Below are positions 35,187 to 44,060 of a stretch of 64,000 bases of DNA, in pieces (the stretch's first letter is position 1; every line of letters begins with the position of its first letter). Origin of the DNA: CAVVNN01 sp963838035. GTDB lineage: Bacteria; Actinomycetota; Thermoleophilia; Solirubrobacterales; 70-9. The position numbers were made by a program, and so were the translations under genes. Below the pieces are notes generated by a model. The model had not been told where the DNA came from. It searched no databases and was given only the letters and a program-made list of their open reading frames with translations. Location: NCBI GenBank assembly GCA_963838035.1, contig CAWIPM010000003.1, forward strand, positions 186,001 to 250,000, in the 5' to 3' direction.

Positions 35187-36185
35187 GTGCTCACCGTCGC
35201 CGTCACCGGACCAACCGGAGAGATCGGCAGGCCGTTCATCGCGGCGCTGGAGCGGATGCCTGAGATCGAACGGGTCATCGGGATGGCTCGGAGGCGCTTC
35301 GACCCCGCCGAGCACCACTGGGGTGACAAGGTCGAATACCGCCGAGGAGACGTCCTGGACCGCGACTCGGTCGACGATCTGGTCGCGGAGGCCGACGTCG
35401 TCGTCCACCTCGCCTTCGTCATCGTCGCCGGCGGCAGCGAGAGCCGTGAGATCAACCTGACCGGCTCCCGCAACGTCTTCGAGGCGGCCGCCGACGCGAG
35501 CGTGCGGCGGCTCGTCTACACCTCCTCCGTCGCCGCATACGGCTTCGGCCGCGGGATGCCGGAGCTGCTCACCGAGGACCTGCCGGTGCAGGGCAGCTCG
35601 CGCCATCCCTATGCCGCCCACAAGGCGGAGGTCGAGGCCGAGCTGGCCGAGGCGCTGGACGGCACCGGGACCGACGCATACGTCTTCCGCCCCTGCATAG
35701 TCGCTGGGCCGGAAGCGACGCTGCTGCTCGACCTGATCCCCATGCTGGCGATCGGGCAGAGGATCCCCGGGCCGCTGCGCTGGGCGCTCGGCAAGGTGCC
35801 GGAGCTGCGCCCGATCCTGCCCGACCCGGGCGTGGCGTTCCAGCTGGTCCACCACGACGACGTGGCGGCGGCGCTGTGCGCGGCGGTGATAGGCGAGGGC
35901 GAGCCGGGCGTCTACAACCTCGCCGGGCCGGGCCGGCTGACGATCTCCGACCTGGCCCACGCGCTGGGCTGGCACGCCGTTCCGGCGCCCCACCTGGCCG
36001 TCGCCACCACCGCCGAGGCGGTGGCGCTGCTGCCCTTCCTGCCCGACGAGGCGACCTGGATCGAGACCGTTCGCCGCCCGGTCCTGATGGACACGACCCG
36101 CGCCCGCAGGCAGCTGCACTGGATGCCTCACCACGACGCCGCCAAGACTCTGCGCGAAACCGTCGCCGCTGTCAGGGCGAGGTGA
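35187..36185 (+). CDS. NAD-dependent epimerase/dehydratase (extended SDR)
   Basis: 332 residues from GTG 35187. Nucleotide-binding TGPTGEIGRPF (GxxGxxG) lies at the N-terminus, followed by DVVVHLAFVI, the catalytic Ser region VYTSSVAAYG and YxxxK in HPYAAHKAEVE. A C-terminal substrate domain follows. These reductases act on nucleotide sugars or on dihydroflavonol-like substrates; no assignment is possible. The larger frame extending upstream covers the methyltransferase and is not coding. Confidence 0.86.
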   Translation: MLTVAVTGPTGEIGRPFIAALERMPEIERVIGMARRRFDPAEHHWGDKVEYRRGDVLDRDSVDDLVAEADVVVHLAFVIVAGGSESREINLTGSRNVFEAAADASVRRLVYTSSVAAYGFGRGMPELLTEDLPVQGSSRHPYAAHKAEVEAELAEALDGTGTDAYVFRPCIVAGPEATLLLDLIPMLAIGQRIPGPLRWALGKVPELRPILPDPGVAFQLVHHDDVAAALCAAVIGEGEPGVYNLAGPGRLTISDLAHALGWHAVPAPHLAVATTAEAVALLPFLPDEATWIETVRRPVLMDTTRARRQLHWMPHHDAAKTLRETVAAVRAR

Positions 36186-36239
36186 TGGAGCTCCCACCCA
36201 CGCGCGTGACGGAGCGGGATCTGCCCAATTAAGGCCCCC

Positions 36240-37025
36240 TCAGCGTGCCCGGCAGCTGCGCGCGGCCTGGGGGTGGAGGTGGCGGCCGTCGGCGAAGGTG
36301 TAGTTGGCGCGGGCGAAGGAGAGAAAGCCGGCGGTCAAGTTGGAGGGGATCGGGCAGGAGGCGGTGAGGTAGCTGTGCCGCCTGCCTTTGTAGGTGAAAT
36401 CGCGCGCGATATCGATGTGGAAGTTGGCGACGTGGGGCCAGGGGCCGACCGAGCGGCGGATCGTCGTGACCAGAACGGTGCGGAAAGAGCCCGGCTGATG
36501 GTGGACCGTGAAGGGCAGCACGAACGAGACCGGGGGGTTCGTCGAGTAAGCATGCACCCAGACCGCAGGCCGGCCGCTGCTCGTCCTGCCGTTGAAGGCA
36601 AGCAGCCTGGTGTGGATCCCGAACGGCGCCTGGCCGGGAACGAAGATCTCCGCGAAGAGTCCGCCTTCGCCGACCAGAGCCGCGCCGCAGGATTCCAGCG
36701 CGTGTCGGTCGTCGGTGAAGGCCAGCTTCCGGCGCGCGCACGACCCCAGCCCCCGCCTGTCCAGCCGTCCCCGCCAGGCGAGTTCGAGCTTGATCCAGTT
36801 GACCCGCGGCAAGGGCGAGTCGTCGGTGGTGGAGACCGTGCCGGAAAGGTGGACGGTGACCGGCGCACGCCGGTGGCGCGGCAGGGTCAGCGGGCTGATC
36901 CCCCCGTTCAGCGAGACGATCAGGTTTCCGTTCTGGGCGCGTTCGCCGCGGGCGAGCCCCGCGCCGAAGACGGCCGTCGTCACCAGCAGGGCGATCGCCA
37001 GGCGGATCGGTATCCCCCGGCTCAT
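36240..37025 (-). CDS. Secreted protein of unknown function
   Basis: 261 residues from ATG 37025. Signal peptide at 1-27 (IRLAIALLVTTAVFGAGLA) and a mature part rich in beta-forming residues (PVTVHLSGTVSTTD, FGIHTRLLAFNGR, FHIDIARDFTYKGRR). Four Cys residues suggest disulfides. No known domain is recognised. Its start overlaps the upstream secreted gene (ATGA), so they form a coupled pair. Similar pairs appear to be common in Thermoleophilia (recollection, not tested here). Confidence 0.7.
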   Translation of the reverse strand: MSRGIPIRLAIALLVTTAVFGAGLARGERAQNGNLIVSLNGGISPLTLPRHRRAPVTVHLSGTVSTTDDSPLPRVNWIKLELAWRGRLDRRGLGSCARRKLAFTDDRHALESCGAALVGEGGLFAEIFVPGQAPFGIHTRLLAFNGRTSSGRPAVWVHAYSTNPPVSFVLPFTVHHQPGSFRTVLVTTIRRSVGPWPHVANFHIDIARDFTYKGRRHSYLTASCPIPSNLTAGFLSFARANYTFADGRHLHPQAARSCRAR

Positions 37026-37513
37026 CCGCCGAACCTCGAGAACCTGAAACTGCAGTAGTTGAAGCCGAAGGCCAGCACCACGTTGTTGGCCAGGTTGCCA
37101 TTGTGTATGAAGCGCGCCGTGGCGCGCTGGGCGCGGATCGTCTGGCCGGTACGGAGGCGGGTGGTGATCTGGCCCAGAAACGTCTCCTGCCTCTGCAGGT
37201 AGACAAACCACTTGCGCAACCGCCCGGTGTCAGCGACCGGGCGCGCTACACGGGCGATCTTCTCGATCGTGCCGCCGAAGATCTTCGCCCCCCTCCCGAA
37301 CTTTCCGGCCGCGCGGCTGTCGAGTTCGGCGCGGATGTCGTCGCGCGCCCCCTTCATCACCCGCTGGGTCGCCAGGACGTCCGGCCTGCAGATCGCCTCC
37401 AGGCGAGAGACGTATTCCTGCCTGGTCGGCGCTTCGGCGGCGCTCGCCAGACAGGCGGAGGCAGCCGCGAGCAGCGAGATCACGAGCGCCACGCTGACGA
37501 TTCGTCCTGTCAT
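37022..37513 (-). CDS. Small secreted helical protein of unknown function
   Basis: 163 residues with a signal peptide (about 1-25, AAASACLASAAEA; possible lipoprotein Cys) and a mainly helical mature part (TRQEYVSRLEAICRPDVL, IEKIARVARPVADTGRLR, ATARFIHNGNLANNVVLAF). No domain recognised. It ends in a 4-bp overlap with the start of the next secreted protein. The pair sits between an epimerase (convergent) and an MMPL transporter (upstream, same strand, 54 bp). Confidence 0.72.
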   Translation of the reverse strand: MTGRIVSVALVISLLAAASACLASAAEAPTRQEYVSRLEAICRPDVLATQRVMKGARDDIRAELDSRAAGKFGRGAKIFGGTIEKIARVARPVADTGRLRKWFVYLQRQETFLGQITTRLRTGQTIRAQRATARFIHNGNLANNVVLAFGFNYCSFRFSRFGG

Positions 37514-37567
37514 TCCCTGTTCTCGGTCATCGTTTCCCGAACGACACCGCCCGCAGGTAGCTTAGCC

Positions 37568-40500
37568 TCATCCCGCAGCCTCCCCGGTATGCGGGGCCTC
37601 CGCGACATCGGGCCCGTGGACGTTGAGATCGGGCAACAACCGCCCCAGCCATGCCGGCGTGTGCCAGACCCGGTCCCCGAGCAGAAGCATCAGGGCCGGC
37701 AGCAGGACGATCCGCACCACCGTCGCGTCGAGCAGGATCGCGACCGTGAGGCCGACCCCCATCTGGCTGACGGTGGCGATCGGGGCGACCGCGAAGGTGA
37801 CGAAGACCGCGGCCATGATTGCCGCTGCGCCGGTGATCACGCCGGCTGTTCTCTCGAGACCGAAGGAGATCGCCGCCCTGTTGTCGCCGTCGCGCTCGTA
37901 GCGTTCCCGCATCCGCGCGATCAGGAAAACCGCGTAGTCGATCGAGAGCCCGAAGGTGATCCCGAAGATCCCGGCGGCGCCGACCGTGTCGACGTAGGGG
38001 TGGCCACCGAGCGGGTAGCCGGCGGGGATCCGGCTGACCAGCGCCATCACGCCCACCGCGGCGCCCACCGAGGCGAGGTTGAGGACGACGGCAAGGGCCG
38101 CCAGCAGCGGCGTCCGCAGGATCGCGACCAGCATCAGGAAGGTGACCAGGATCACGACCGCGATCACCAGCGGGATCCGCCGCTTGGTCACGGACCCGTA
38201 GTCGTTCAGTGTCGCGGCGCCGCCGCTGAGACCGGTCTGCAGGTTCCCCTCCAGGCCGATCCGCCCCGCGTCGGCGCTGAGCCTGCGGCCGACCGATTCG
38301 GAGCCGGCGGTGTTGAAGGCGTGGGTGGGGATCACCAGCATCCGCGCCGCCTGGCCGCCCCCTTCGACGTCGATCGCCTCGCTTGCCAGGTCCCGTCTTC
38401 CCGCCGGCGCCCCATCGAGCGCCGAGAGGACGAAGTAGCCGGAATCGAACAGGCCCGGGGAATCGCGTTCCAACAGGCGGGCGCCTCGGGCCAGCGGCGC
38501 AACCTTCGAGGTGACCCGGACGCCGGCCCGGCGCAGCCCCACCTCGAGCGGGCGGGAGCGACGGAAGCCGTCGGCGAGGTGTTGTTCAAGCGTTCCGGCA
38601 CCATCGCGAAGTTCTCCGAGGCCCGCGACAAGCCGGTCCGCGCCGGAGCCGAGGCGGCCGAGACCGGCGTTGAGTCCTTCGGCAGCATGATCCAGCTGTG
38701 CCACGCCACCCTTCAACCGTGCGCCTCCGGCGACGATGCGGTTGAGTCCGTTGTTGACCCGGTCGGCGATGCCGCGCAGTCGCCGCACTTCGTCGCGCTG
38801 GGAGGCGATCGAGCGAGCCAGCGTCCGCGCCCGCCGCGCCTGCGGCCGCAGGGAGGGATCGCTGCCGGCGGCATGGGATAGGGCGGTGGCGAGTTCCCGG
38901 GCCCGGGCCAGGCTGTTGCCGCGCAGCGCGGGGAGCAGCGAGTGCAGGCCGAGCTGGAGGGTCAGGCTGCCGACGGCGGCGTGGCGCTGGGCTTCGTCGA
39001 GCTCGTCGGTGCCCGCGGACAGGCGGCCGAGCGCTTCGCCGGCGCTGCGGCTGCCGGTGGCGGCGTGTTCGAGGCCGCCGGCGATCAGCCCGGCGCCCTG
39101 CTGGGCCCGCCCCGCTCCCTCGCCGAGCAGGCCGCTGCCGGAGGCGGCGCGGGCGAGGCCGTTCCGCAGCCGCGAGACCGAGGCCGCGGCGCGATGCAGG
39201 CCGGGCCCGACCTTGGCGAGCTGCCCGGGCCCCTCACCGCCACCGGCGCCGCCGAGCTGCCGGCCCAGCCGCCGTAGAGGCGCCGCCCCCCGCGCCAGCG
39301 CCGCCGGACCGATTACCGCCCGAATGCCCGGCTGCGCGGCGATCCTCCGCTGCCAGCTACTGAGCAGGGCGAGGCGCTTCCGGGTGGTGATCGGCCCCGA
39401 TTCGGTCGCCGCGACCAGCACGAAGGGCGCCTCCCAACCCGGCCCGACCGCGCGGTCGATCACCTCGGCGCCTTCCCGCACCGGATTCGATGCCGGTAGC
39501 TCGTCGATGCCCGGCGGGCCGGTCCTGAAGGCGAGCGCCGGAACAGCCAGGAGGGCCAGCGGCACCGCGATCAGGACCGCGGCGAGGCCCGGGCGGCGAA
39601 GCGCCGAGGCGGCGAGGGCGGCGATCCGCCAGCGCCGTTCGCCGCCGCCTCCGATCGCCAGCGCATTGACCCGCCCGCCGAGCAACGCCAGCAATCCCGG
39701 CAGGGCGGCGACGGCGATTACGACGCTGATCGCGGTGACGACCGCGGCCGCGGTCGCGATCGAGCGCAGCAGCGAGCCGGGCTGCAGGAAGACCGAGACG
39801 ACGATCGCGGTGAGGAAGGTGCACCCGGCGAAGACGGTGGTGCGGCCGGCGCTCCGGCGGGTGCGGGAGGCGGCCGCGAGAGGGCTCTGCCCCGCCTCAA
39901 GCTCCTCGCGAAAGCGGGAGACGATCAGCAGGGAGTAATCGACCCCCAGCGCCAGCCCCATCATCGTGCAAACCACCAGGGCCAACGAATCGATCGTCAT
40001 TGCCGAGCCGAGCAGGCTCAACACGCCGCGGCCGGCGAGCACCGTGAGAGTGCCGAAGAGGAGCGGGATCGCCGCGGCGACCACCGAGCGGAAGACGAAG
40101 AGCAGGATGAGGATCAGCAGCGGCGCCGCGAGCAGCTCGGCCCGCTCGGTGGTGTGTAGCGATTCCTGCTGCAGGGCCCGCGCGACGTCAGCGTAACCCG
40201 ACTGGGTGGCCCTGAGCGGCGCGCGGATCGTTTCGGCGATGGCGCCTTCGAGGGCCGGAATCGTGTCGCGGATAGCGGTCGCCAGCGGGACATGGAAGTC
40301 GAGCAGAATCAGAGCCCGCCGCCGGCTGGGCCGCAGCGCGACCACCGAGCCGCGGTCCCACGGGGAGACCACCGTCGCGCCGGACTGGTGGCGCAGGGCG
40401 CGAACCAGCCGCGGGCCCTGGCGGTCGATCGCCCCCGCCGGGCCCTGGAGCAGAACGGCAAAGGGGGACGAGTCGCCGAAGTGGGCTTCGGCGAGCGCTT

Positions 40501-40639
40501 CGCCCCGCTGCGCCGCCGTGCCGGGAACCTGCAGCGAGAGCGGGTCGAGCTGGTCTTCGACGCTGAGCCCGACGGCTCCGAGGACGGCGCAGACCGCTAC
40601 GACCGCGGCGCTGGCAGTCAGGGAACGGCGCAGGCTCAC
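37568..40639 (-). CDS. MMPL-family (RND) transporter with large helical extracytoplasmic insert
   Basis: 1,023 residues. N-terminal helix at about 8-27, then an extracytoplasmic loop, five membrane segments around 165-330 (including ALGVDYSLLIVSRFREEL, the MMPL/RND proton-relay region), another at about 350-370, and five near the C-terminus (e.g. GLSIDYAVFLIARMRERYE). Between 440 and 740 lies a long coiled, Gly/Ala-rich insert with many GAGxLxxGxxxL turns, like YhgE-type heptads. Such transporters export lipids or other hydrophobic cargo. The gene follows C2 by 169 bp on the same strand. Confidence 0.9.
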   Translation of the reverse strand: MSLRRSLTASAAVVAVCAVLGAVGLSVEDQLDPLSLQVPGTAAQRGEALAEAHFGDSSPFAVLLQGPAGAIDRQGPRLVRALRHQSGATVVSPWDRGSVVALRPSRRRALILLDFHVPLATAIRDTIPALEGAIAETIRAPLRATQSGYADVARALQQESLHTTERAELLAAPLLILILLFVFRSVVAAAIPLLFGTLTVLAGRGVLSLLGSAMTIDSLALVVCTMMGLALGVDYSLLIVSRFREELEAGQSPLAAASRTRRSAGRTTVFAGCTFLTAIVVSVFLQPGSLLRSIATAAAVVTAISVVIAVAALPGLLALLGGRVNALAIGGGGERRWRIAALAASALRRPGLAAVLIAVPLALLAVPALAFRTGPPGIDELPASNPVREGAEVIDRAVGPGWEAPFVLVAATESGPITTRKRLALLSSWQRRIAAQPGIRAVIGPAALARGAAPLRRLGRQLGGAGGGEGPGQLAKVGPGLHRAAASVSRLRNGLARAASGSGLLGEGAGRAQQGAGLIAGGLEHAATGSRSAGEALGRLSAGTDELDEAQRHAAVGSLTLQLGLHSLLPALRGNSLARARELATALSHAAGSDPSLRPQARRARTLARSIASQRDEVRRLRGIADRVNNGLNRIVAGGARLKGGVAQLDHAAEGLNAGLGRLGSGADRLVAGLGELRDGAGTLEQHLADGFRRSRPLEVGLRRAGVRVTSKVAPLARGARLLERDSPGLFDSGYFVLSALDGAPAGRRDLASEAIDVEGGGQAARMLVIPTHAFNTAGSESVGRRLSADAGRIGLEGNLQTGLSGGAATLNDYGSVTKRRIPLVIAVVILVTFLMLVAILRTPLLAALAVVLNLASVGAAVGVMALVSRIPAGYPLGGHPYVDTVGAAGIFGITFGLSIDYAVFLIARMRERYERDGDNRAAISFGLERTAGVITGAAAIMAAVFVTFAVAPIATVSQMGVGLTVAILLDATVVRIVLLPALMLLLGDRVWHTPAWLGRLLPDLNVHGPDVAEAPHTGEAAG

Positions 40640-40808
40640 TCTGCGCCCGCGATCCAGCGCGGCCGGGTGCTCCTTGTGGCAGAGGTGCGTGGTCGCGGCT
40701 GCATTCCCTCTTTACCCGAATCCAGATCCCCCTCCGAAACCCGCCTTCGCAATCAAGACGGGGACGTACCTTAGCCGTTTCGGGTCCCCCGCTACACGTC
40801 CTGCTCGA

Positions 40809-43800
40809 TCAATGCCGTTTGTGGCTGCGCCGGCGTTGTGGTGGCTTTTGATGCCGCTTGCAGGTGTTGCCGACCCGCGGTTCGAATTCCGTGGACTTGC
40901 CGTTCTGGCCGGCGAAGAGGGCGGTTGCCTTCAGTTCGGCATGCTTGCCACAGAGGTTTTCCTGGTTGACCACGAGCCCCTTCTTGCCGCCCTGCATCTG
41001 CAGGACGAACTTGGAGACCGGGGCGTCGGGGACAGCTTCGAAGCTGGTGCGCAGTCGTTCGTGCACGGCGTCGACGCGGCCGGCCAAGACAACCTGGATC
41101 TGGCCGTTCAGGTCGGCAACGAGATCGGGCAGTTTGTGGCTTGAGGAGCGCAGGTAGACCGGGCCTTCCAGGGGCTGGTCGAGCAGCGGGCTGAAGGCCC
41201 TGGCCTGCCCGTAGACCGATTTCGCCGGGCAGGCGTTGGCGGCGAACTGCACTTTGGTGCAGATCGTGCCGATGTGGCTCTGGTCGAGCAGCTCGGAGTG
41301 GGGAAGGGTGACCTGGGCGGAGGCGATGTTGGCATCGCCTGGGGGCATCTTCAGGACCGCGGTGAGGGCGGGGTGCTTGGTGCGCTTGGTGCCCCCCTTC
41401 AGGTGCAGGGAGAGCTTCGGCTTGAAGGCCAGCGCATCGCAGCCACCCAGCTGGAAGCGCTGGGCCAGCGGTACGACCTCGCCCAGGATCGAGGTCGTCG
41501 AGCCGCTGAAGCCCGATTCGGTGCAGTCGGTCGGGTTGAGGGTGAAGTCGGACCTCGACATCTTCAGGGTGATGAAACGCAGATCGAGCGGGATCCCTTC
41601 GAGGATCGTCGGGATCGGGTCTGAGACGGCGTGGATCTGGGTCGTTTCGGGGTCGACGTGCAGGGCGGCCCGAACCACCACCGTGCCGAGGTCAAAGGGC
41701 CCCGCCACCGCCGGGGTGATGACCGCTATGGAGAGCGGGGCGCCCTTGTAGGGGCCGGCGAGGTAGGCACGCCCGTGCACGTAGAGCGGGGTCGGCCCGG
41801 CGCCGGCGCCGACATCGACGGTGCCGACTTCGGAGGCCGCCGGGCAGGAGGGAGTGGCCTGCTCAGCGTGCCCCGTGTTGGCGGCGGCGGCGGCGATGTC
41901 TGCATCGGGGCAGTAGGGGATTCCCGCGAGCCGTCCCAGGAGGCCCGGCGGCAGTGCGACATCAAAGCCAGTCAGTTCCTGGGTCCCGTCTTCTCTCACG
42001 AGTTTGAGCGAAAGCGGCGAGTAGGTCCCCGCCTGGGGGGTTTCGGTGCCGGCGTGAAAGCGTGGCGCGTCTGGCAGGTCGGATTCGCCGAATGGGCATT
42101 CGCCGCCGGTCGGTCCGCTGGTCGTTTCGAATTCGGCGCTCGGCGTCGCCGCTGGGCCCGATTCGGGCGCCGAGAAGGGGGTCAGCGAGCTGGTCGTTTC
42201 ATAGGCACCGCAGACCGCGGGGGTCCGCAGGGTCCCGCGCGCGCCCCCGAAAAGGTGCAGCTGGAGGTCTTCGAAGGGAAGCTGTGGGTCTTCGGTGAAC
42301 TTGGCGGTGATCTGGCCTGTCTGCTGATCGGTTTCGAAGCTTCCCGGAATCTTCAATTCGATGCCCTGGCCTGCCAGCACGAGGTAGCCGGCGAGCAGCG
42401 AGCCGGCCGGATTCTGATGCGGAGTGGCGAGGAAGACGGAGCCCTTGAGCTCTTCGTTGAGGAGCGCCGATTTGGCTTCCGCCGTGCCGAGCTTTGAATC
42501 ATCCGGGCATGCGGCGGGGGTTTCTGTGTGCAGCGCGATCTGGGCTGGAGCACAACCGGTCAGACCGTCGGCGGCTCCGGGATTGACGTCGAGTCCGCGC
42601 GGAAGCGTGACGATCGCTTCCTTGAGAGTGGGCGTCGCCACTCCTTCTGGATCGTTGTTCTGCGGTATGTGGAGGGTGAAATTCAGTCCCGCAGGAGAGT
42701 CGGCGAGATTGGTTGTCGGCTGGGCTTCGATGCGCGGATTGAACTGGAGCGCATTGCAGTTCTCGACCGGTGGCAGGTCGACGCTTCGAGAAGCGTACTG
42801 CCCTGGGAAATCCCAGCTGTCGTAGCGGCCGACGATCGTCGTCGGCGACCCGTCACACGATGTGGGCATCGTGATGAACGGCGTCGGCGGCACTTCGGCC
42901 GGGCCGCCACCGCGGCTGCCGCCTTCTTCGCATTCCTTTTCGAGTTCAGCTCGCGTTCCGAATTCTCCCGAGACCCAGCCACACCCCTTGCCCCGCAGGG
43001 CATCGTGCGATTCGTCGGCCGGCACGCCCCAGAGGGTGAGCCTGATCCGGCTGACCCCCACCTGTGCGGCAGTGCTGGTCGCGGTCACGCCGTAGTCCGA
43101 ACCACGCAGCCCGGTTGTCAGGACGACGAACGGGGCCCCCCCGATCGTGATGCCGAGCAGGCCCGGGTAGGATCCCTGCGGCTGGAGGTTGAGGACCGGT
43201 TCCATGATTCGAAAGGCGCCCTCGGTCCAGCTGAACAGCCGGATGCCCGCCTCTCCAACGGCGACTTCGGTTTCCGCGCATTCCTCGGCGAAGTAGTCGG
43301 CCAGCGCACAGTGCGGCACTGCCTGGGGGTTCGCCACGAGGCCCGGCGGGAGGTCCGCGACGATGTCCTTGGGATCGTGGAGCGGCACCGTCCCCGATCG
43401 CTCGAAGGATCCGGGGTGGGCTTCTGAGTAGGTCGCGAAGTCGTATTCCGTCGTGAACTGGTAGGGATGGCCGCCGGCCTGCGTGTAGTCACCGCCGGAG
43501 GAGTTGGTGATCGCGGTCTCGAAGCCGAGCTTGCCAAACGGCGGTTCGGGATTCGCTTCGTTGGACGCGGCGGCTTCGACCGTCGCCGCTCCCCCACCGG
43601 ACACCCTCGCGACGTCTTCGAGGGTTCCTTCCAGGCCTTCGGGCGCCAGCGCGCTGACGACCATTATCACCCGTTCGCCGGGTTCGAGTCCCGAGATTCC
43701 GAAGAACCCAAGGATGCCGGGAAAGGTGCATTCGGAGGTGCTGGGGCAGTTGTATTCCGCCACATTCGCATGGCCGAGTTTCTTGTCGTAGAACTGGACT

Positions 43801-44060
43801 TCCTGCGCAACGAGACCGGCGGGCAGCGAGTTTTCGATCGTCGCCGTTCCCGTCGTCGGAGCGTCTCCGATGTTTTCGGCTTCGATTTTGTAGGCGCCGA
43901 CGCTCGGCGACCCGGGGATGAGGTAATCCGCGTTCGGCGTCACCCGCACCGACCAGACCGGTTCGCCGCTGGCGAGGGCCGCCGGCGCGAGGCTGCAGCT
44001 GAGAGCCGCCGAGAGCAGCCAGACGCCAAGGATGCCTGAGAGAGCGAGTCGCCGGCGCAT
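40809..44060 (-). CDS. Giant secreted protein, family C (copy 2)
   Basis: 1,083 residues with a signal peptide (1-31, LLSAALSCSLAPAALAS) preceded by ggGAGG 8-9 bases upstream of the ATG. The N-terminus (about 35-165) is a DUF11-like beta domain (RVTPNADYLIPGSPSVGAY, LEPGERVIMVVSAL). The middle part is beta-rich with paired Cys, and the C-terminal ~350 residues contain conserved stretches GPYKGAPLS, PAVAGPFDLGTVVVRAAL, ICTKVQFAANACP and FVLQMQGGKKGL. It ends in a basic tail (KPPQRRRSHKRH). Function unknown; no enzymatic motif is seen. Its ATG shares one base with the B2 stop. Confidence 0.8.
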   Translation of the reverse strand: MRRRLALSGILGVWLLSAALSCSLAPAALASGEPVWSVRVTPNADYLIPGSPSVGAYKIEAENIGDAPTTGTATIENSLPAGLVAQEVQFYDKKLGHANVAEYNCPSTSECTFPGILGFFGISGLEPGERVIMVVSALAPEGLEGTLEDVARVSGGGAATVEAAASNEANPEPPFGKLGFETAITNSSGGDYTQAGGHPYQFTTEYDFATYSEAHPGSFERSGTVPLHDPKDIVADLPPGLVANPQAVPHCALADYFAEECAETEVAVGEAGIRLFSWTEGAFRIMEPVLNLQPQGSYPGLLGITIGGAPFVVLTTGLRGSDYGVTATSTAAQVGVSRIRLTLWGVPADESHDALRGKGCGWVSGEFGTRAELEKECEEGGSRGGGPAEVPPTPFITMPTSCDGSPTTIVGRYDSWDFPGQYASRSVDLPPVENCNALQFNPRIEAQPTTNLADSPAGLNFTLHIPQNNDPEGVATPTLKEAIVTLPRGLDVNPGAADGLTGCAPAQIALHTETPAACPDDSKLGTAEAKSALLNEELKGSVFLATPHQNPAGSLLAGYLVLAGQGIELKIPGSFETDQQTGQITAKFTEDPQLPFEDLQLHLFGGARGTLRTPAVCGAYETTSSLTPFSAPESGPAATPSAEFETTSGPTGGECPFGESDLPDAPRFHAGTETPQAGTYSPLSLKLVREDGTQELTGFDVALPPGLLGRLAGIPYCPDADIAAAAANTGHAEQATPSCPAASEVGTVDVGAGAGPTPLYVHGRAYLAGPYKGAPLSIAVITPAVAGPFDLGTVVVRAALHVDPETTQIHAVSDPIPTILEGIPLDLRFITLKMSRSDFTLNPTDCTESGFSGSTTSILGEVVPLAQRFQLGGCDALAFKPKLSLHLKGGTKRTKHPALTAVLKMPPGDANIASAQVTLPHSELLDQSHIGTICTKVQFAANACPAKSVYGQARAFSPLLDQPLEGPVYLRSSSHKLPDLVADLNGQIQVVLAGRVDAVHERLRTSFEAVPDAPVSKFVLQMQGGKKGLVVNQENLCGKHAELKATALFAGQNGKSTEFEPRVGNTCKRHQKPPQRRRSHKRH

